A stretch of DNA of 57,312 bases from JBEATZ01 sp041178545 (GTDB lineage: Bacteria > Planctomycetota > UBA1135 > UBA2386). Under the pieces are notes generated by a model. The model did not search any database. It worked only from the letters and a program-made list of their open reading frames with translations, and was not told the origin of the DNA. The position numbers and the translations under genes are program-made. The stretch is from positions 1 through 57,312 of the forward strand of contig JBEGVB010000199.1 of NCBI GenBank assembly GCA_041178545.1, read 5' to 3'. Shown here piece after piece: positions 54,413 to 57,312 of this stretch (position 1 is its first letter; the number at the start of each line of letters is the position of its first letter).

Positions 54413-56398
54413 TCAGCGCTTCGCCCCGCCGAAGCGATGTTCGTGCGCCTTGGCAGGACCTGCGGGCGGGTCGATCGCGATGCCTGCGCCCTCCACGGCG
54501 AGGGAGACGTAGTAGCGGATCCTCTCCCCTGCCTCGCATGCCGCGGTCACGGCCTCGAAGGTCCCGTCCGCCCCGCGCACCATCGCCACCGGCTCCCACG
54601 GACCGGGCTGCTTCACCTGCACGAAGAGGGTGGCGCTCGCCCGGGGCGCGGGAGTTGTGGCCGTCACCTTCAGCCGGTGGCGGTCGCCGTCGCGGCTCTC
54701 CGTCGCCGAGGTGCACTCGACGCCCGGCCACGGGCCTGCCAGCACGGGATCGGCAAGCAGGGCCTTCTGGCGACGCTCCACCAGCTGCTGCAACGGTTGC
54801 ACCGAGCGAGCGAATGCCTCGTACGGGTAGAGCTTGCGGGTGTCCGCCTTCACCAGCGGGTCCACGAGGTCGTGGACCGACTGGACGAACGGGGCGAGCC
54901 GCGACCAGTCGAGACCGTGGAGCGCGAGCTGTCGCATGTACCACGCGTAGCGCGCTCGCCACTGCGGGATGCCGAGCAGCCGCCGCACGAGCGGCTTGCG
55001 AGGGTCGTCGGCACCCGTGAGCACGCCTTGGTCGGGGCTCACGCGACCGCCCGGCCCACCGGGACCGCGCATGCCGCCGCGCCCACCGCCGGGGCCGCCC
55101 GGACCGCCACCACCGGGGCCCTCGCCGGCACCGAGGATCTCGTTGCTGTCATGGGGCACGAGGTGGAACACGCCCGTCGGGTCGAGGTAGAGGCCGTAGT
55201 CACTGCCGCGGCTGAAGTAGCCGTCGCCGTCGAGCAGTGCGTTGTCGAGTGCGAGGAACCACAACGCACCGTCGATGTCGAGGATCTCGGGCAGGTCGCG
55301 CACCAGCCGCTCGTCGTCCGACTCGGCAAGCTGCCTGCACAGCTCGACCAGGCGCCACCAGTGCGCGTCCTCCACCGTGCCCTTGGCCTCGTAAAGCCTG
55401 CGGTAGGGCTCGATCTCGTCGCCCTGGAAGGCAAGTGCGCTGCCGCCACTGAAGTTGGCAGGCACCTTCCAGCGCGCACCCTTGCGGGTGCCGAAGTGTG
55501 CGTCGGTGAAGTCCTTGTTGACCTGCTCGGAGGCTGCGAACACGCCCCAGCTCCTGCCGTTGACCACGACGTGCGCGAGCGCCGCACGCGGTGCGGGGAA
55601 GAACTGGTTGGCCACGTGGCCGTGCACCACCTCGCGGAGGAACGACGGGTCGGAGTGGCAGTTGAGCAGGTTGACGGTGCTGTGACCCTGCAGGTCCGCC
55701 TTGGGGTCGAAGGCATCGACCGAGAGGTTGATCGACTTCTTGCTGCCTGCGGGAATGCCCTGGTAGCTGCTGTTGCCGCGGAAGCGGACGCCGACCCGTG
55801 CGATCGTCGTGCCGTCGACGGTGAGGCGGGCAGGGACCTCGACGTCGGTGTCGTGGAAGTCGGAGAGCTCCTGCTCCCAGTCCGCGGACTCGAACACGAA
55901 GAAGTAGGTCTTCACCACCGAAGGGTCGTAGAGGTCGCGGTCGGGGTGGACCGGCACCGACTCGGGCGCGACCTCGGGTCCCTCGGAGCCGCGCTCCACC
56001 GGTCCGCCCGGGCCGCGGCCGCCGCGACCCATGGGCGGCGCACCGCCCGGCTGCGGCGCACCGCCCCGCGGTGGCTCGCCTGCACCACCGGGCGGGGCCC
56101 CGCGCATGCCGCGCCCGCGCGGCCGGTTCTGGGCCAGCCATGCCCGCGCCTCCGTGCGCTCTGCTGCGTCGAGCCAACCGTTGCGGTCTGCGTCGAACTG
56201 GGCGAGCACCTTCACGGGCTCACGGTTGACCGGGCCGCCCGGGCCACCGGGTCCGCCGCCCGGGAACCCACCCGGTTCGCCGGGGAATCCCTGCGGCGGC
56301 TGCGGCGGCACGGGCTCCTGCGCACCGGTGGCAGGGGCGGCCACGGCAGCCGCCGCGAGCCCGAGGGAGAGGACGCACAGGACCGGGGTGCGATGCAT
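54413..56398 (-). CDS. CotH-kinase-like exported protein with EF-hand
   Basis: 661 residues. Signal peptide at 1-26 (VLCVLSLGLAAAAVAAPATGAQE). A Pro/Gly-rich segment follows, with an EF-hand loop FDADRNGWLDAAE and then more Gly/Pro repeats (GGRGPGGPVERG). From about 180 the CotH kinase-like domain runs: VRFRGNSSYQGIPAGSKKSINLSVD, LLNCHSDPSFLREVVHGHVANQFF, WGVFAASEQVNKDFTDAHFG, and YLDPTGVFHLVPHDSNEIL, which carries the likely metal/catalytic Asp. A second Gly/Pro-rich insert (GGGGPGGPGGGRGGMRGPG) breaks that domain. CotH in spore formers phosphorylates coat proteins; the target here is unknown. It lies in reverse orientation between the DedA and polA genes. Confidence 0.88.
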   Translation of the reverse strand: MHRTPVLCVLSLGLAAAAVAAPATGAQEPVPPQPPQGFPGEPGGFPGGGPGGPGGPVNREPVKVLAQFDADRNGWLDAAERTEARAWLAQNRPRGRGMRGAPPGGAGEPPRGGAPQPGGAPPMGRGGRGPGGPVERGSEGPEVAPESVPVHPDRDLYDPSVVKTYFFVFESADWEQELSDFHDTDVEVPARLTVDGTTIARVGVRFRGNSSYQGIPAGSKKSINLSVDAFDPKADLQGHSTVNLLNCHSDPSFLREVVHGHVANQFFPAPRAALAHVVVNGRSWGVFAASEQVNKDFTDAHFGTRKGARWKVPANFSGGSALAFQGDEIEPYRRLYEAKGTVEDAHWWRLVELCRQLAESDDERLVRDLPEILDIDGALWFLALDNALLDGDGYFSRGSDYGLYLDPTGVFHLVPHDSNEILGAGEGPGGGGPGGPGGGRGGMRGPGGPGGRVSPDQGVLTGADDPRKPLVRRLLGIPQWRARYAWYMRQLALHGLDWSRLAPFVQSVHDLVDPLVKADTRKLYPYEAFARSVQPLQQLVERRQKALLADPVLAGPWPGVECTSATESRDGDRHRLKVTATTPAPRASATLFVQVKQPGPWEPVAMVRGADGTFEAVTAACEAGERIRYYVSLAVEGAGIAIDPPAGPAKAHEHRFGGAKR

Positions 56399-56500
56399 GC
56401 GCCCATCTGACTCCAGCACCTCTGCCCTGCCCACCCGGCACCGGTCACAAATCCGCCACAGGCCGAGGAACCCCGTGCGCGGCATCGCTACAAGGACCAC

Positions 56501-57312
56501 ATGGCAAAGCGGCTCTTCCTCGTCGACGGCACGGCACTCGCCTACCGCAGCTTCTTCGCCTTCGCCGCCAACCCGCGCACCAGCCTCACCACGCGCAGCG
56601 GCCAGCCCACCGGCGCGGTGTTCGGCTTCGTGCAGACCCTGCGGTCGCTGCTGGAGCGCGAGAAGCCGGATGCCATCGCCGTGGCCTTCGACGGGCCCCG
56701 CGAGGACCTGTACCGGACGCAGATCTACCCCGAGTACAAGTCGACGCGGTCGCGGATGCCGGACGAGATGGCGGTGCAGCTCGACGACATCCGCAAGGTG
56801 GTCGAGGGCTACGGGATCCGCATCGTCGAGAGCCCGTCCGACGAGGCCGACGACGTCATCGGCACGCTTGCCCTCCGGGGTCGCGACGCCGGCATGGACG
56901 TCTACATCGTGACCGGTGACAAGGACTTCCTGCAGGTCGTCGGCCCCCATGTCCACCTGTGGAACCTGCGCTCCTCCACCACCAAGCCGGAGGTTCTGGG
57001 ACCCGCGGAGGTGGAGGAGAAGTGGGGCGTGAAGCCGTCGCAGATCGTGGACCTGCTCGCCCTGATGGGCGACAGCTCCGACAACGTGCCCGGCGTGCCA
57101 AAGGTCGGCGAGAAGACAGCCGTCGAGCTGATCCAGCAGTTCGGCTCGCTTGACGCGGTGCTCGCCCGCGCAGAGGAGGTCAAGAAGCCCTCGATCCGGC
57201 AGTCCCTGCTGGAGAATCGCGAACTCGCAGAGCTGTCGCGCCGCCTCGTGACGCTGCAGACCACGCTGGAACTGCCCGTCGACCTGGCCGCGATCGGCCC
57301 TGCCGAGCCGCA
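56501..57312 (+). CDS. polA: DNA polymerase I, 5' part only
   Basis: 270 codons to the window edge; the polymerase domain lies beyond it. The visible part is the 5'-3' exonuclease/FEN domain: LFLVDGTALAYRSFFAF, AVAFDGPREDLYRTQIYPEYKSTR, SPSDEADDVIGTLA, VTGDKDFLQVV and the helix-hairpin-helix DLLALMGDSSDNVPGVPKVGEKTA with its metal-binding acids. DNA polymerase I removes primers and fills gaps. The ATG at 56501 follows an AAGGA ribosome-binding site 8 bases upstream. The 102-base divergent gap to the CotH gene holds both promoters. Confidence 0.97.
   Translation, partial: MAKRLFLVDGTALAYRSFFAFAANPRTSLTTRSGQPTGAVFGFVQTLRSLLEREKPDAIAVAFDGPREDLYRTQIYPEYKSTRSRMPDEMAVQLDDIRKVVEGYGIRIVESPSDEADDVIGTLALRGRDAGMDVYIVTGDKDFLQVVGPHVHLWNLRSSTTKPEVLGPAEVEEKWGVKPSQIVDLLALMGDSSDNVPGVPKVGEKTAVELIQQFGSLDAVLARAEEVKKPSIRQSLLENRELAELSRRLVTLQTTLELPVDLAAIGPAEP

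Overview
The window is a GC-rich, gene-dense bacterial chromosome segment of about 57 kb holding 41 protein-coding genes, of which two run off the ends (the first at its 3' end, polA at its 3' end). No rRNA, tRNA, CRISPR array or insertion sequence was seen. The organism is probably a Planctomycetota-like Gram-negative bacterium. The grounds are many Sec/lipobox exported proteins, three large FG-GAP/VCBS lipoproteins, a CotH-type protein with an EF-hand, an ECF sigma factor fused to a membrane-bound anti-sigma-like segment, and a type II secretion GspK-like pseudopilin. This taxonomic call is an inference from gene content.

Layout. 1-7.3 kb: a truncated FG-GAP lipoprotein, diverging from an operon of a carboxypeptidase-regulatory-like exported protein, tsaD, larB and carA. 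7.4-17 kb (minus strand): monomeric isocitrate dehydrogenase, a GspK-like protein, pnp with a long repeat tail, rpsO, a small lipoprotein and queC. 17-25 kb: an Ig-like (Big_5) lipoprotein diverging from two coupled TPR genes that share a duplicated module. 25-28.8 kb: NRDE/TANGO2 protein, MFS transporter, and the sigma/anti-sigma fusion, diverging from a small Cys-rich protein. 28.8-33.7 kb (minus): M28 peptidase, larE, YtcJ-like amidohydrolase and a sugar nucleotidyltransferase. 33.7-38.4 kb: two tandem paralogous FG-GAP lipoproteins. 38.6-42.6 kb (minus): a tightly packed six-gene operon of GNAT acetyltransferase, RlmI-like methyltransferase, thiS, thiG, CPBP protease and gamma carbonic anhydrase. 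42.7-48.5 kb (plus): the translation operon nusA, infB, DUF503, rbfA, with a renalase-like flavoprotein at its end. 48.5-52 kb (minus): selA, sua5 and selD. 52-57.3 kb (plus apart from the CotH gene): recJ, a DedA-family protein, a CotH-like gene, and the start of polA.

The most important reading correction is selD. Its frame continues upstream through an in-frame TGA at 49525-49527 to an ATG at 49578. The TGA falls at the catalytic Cys/Sec position, followed by a bSECIS-like hairpin, with selA close by, so the organism very likely makes selenoproteins and SelD is one of them. UGA-interrupted genes elsewhere in this genome should be treated with care.

Other notable points are a dense array of GC-rich hairpins between rpsO and pnp; a PNPase with a roughly 280-residue charged repeat tail; a sigma-anti-sigma fusion; a terminator-like hairpin in the nusA leader; a recurring TANNNT element 6-9 bases before several start codons, suggesting leaderless mRNAs; and a triplicated TPR-associated module in two adjacent genes. 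Genes are often coupled by ATGA, GTGA, TTGA or TGATG overlaps, which fixed many starts.
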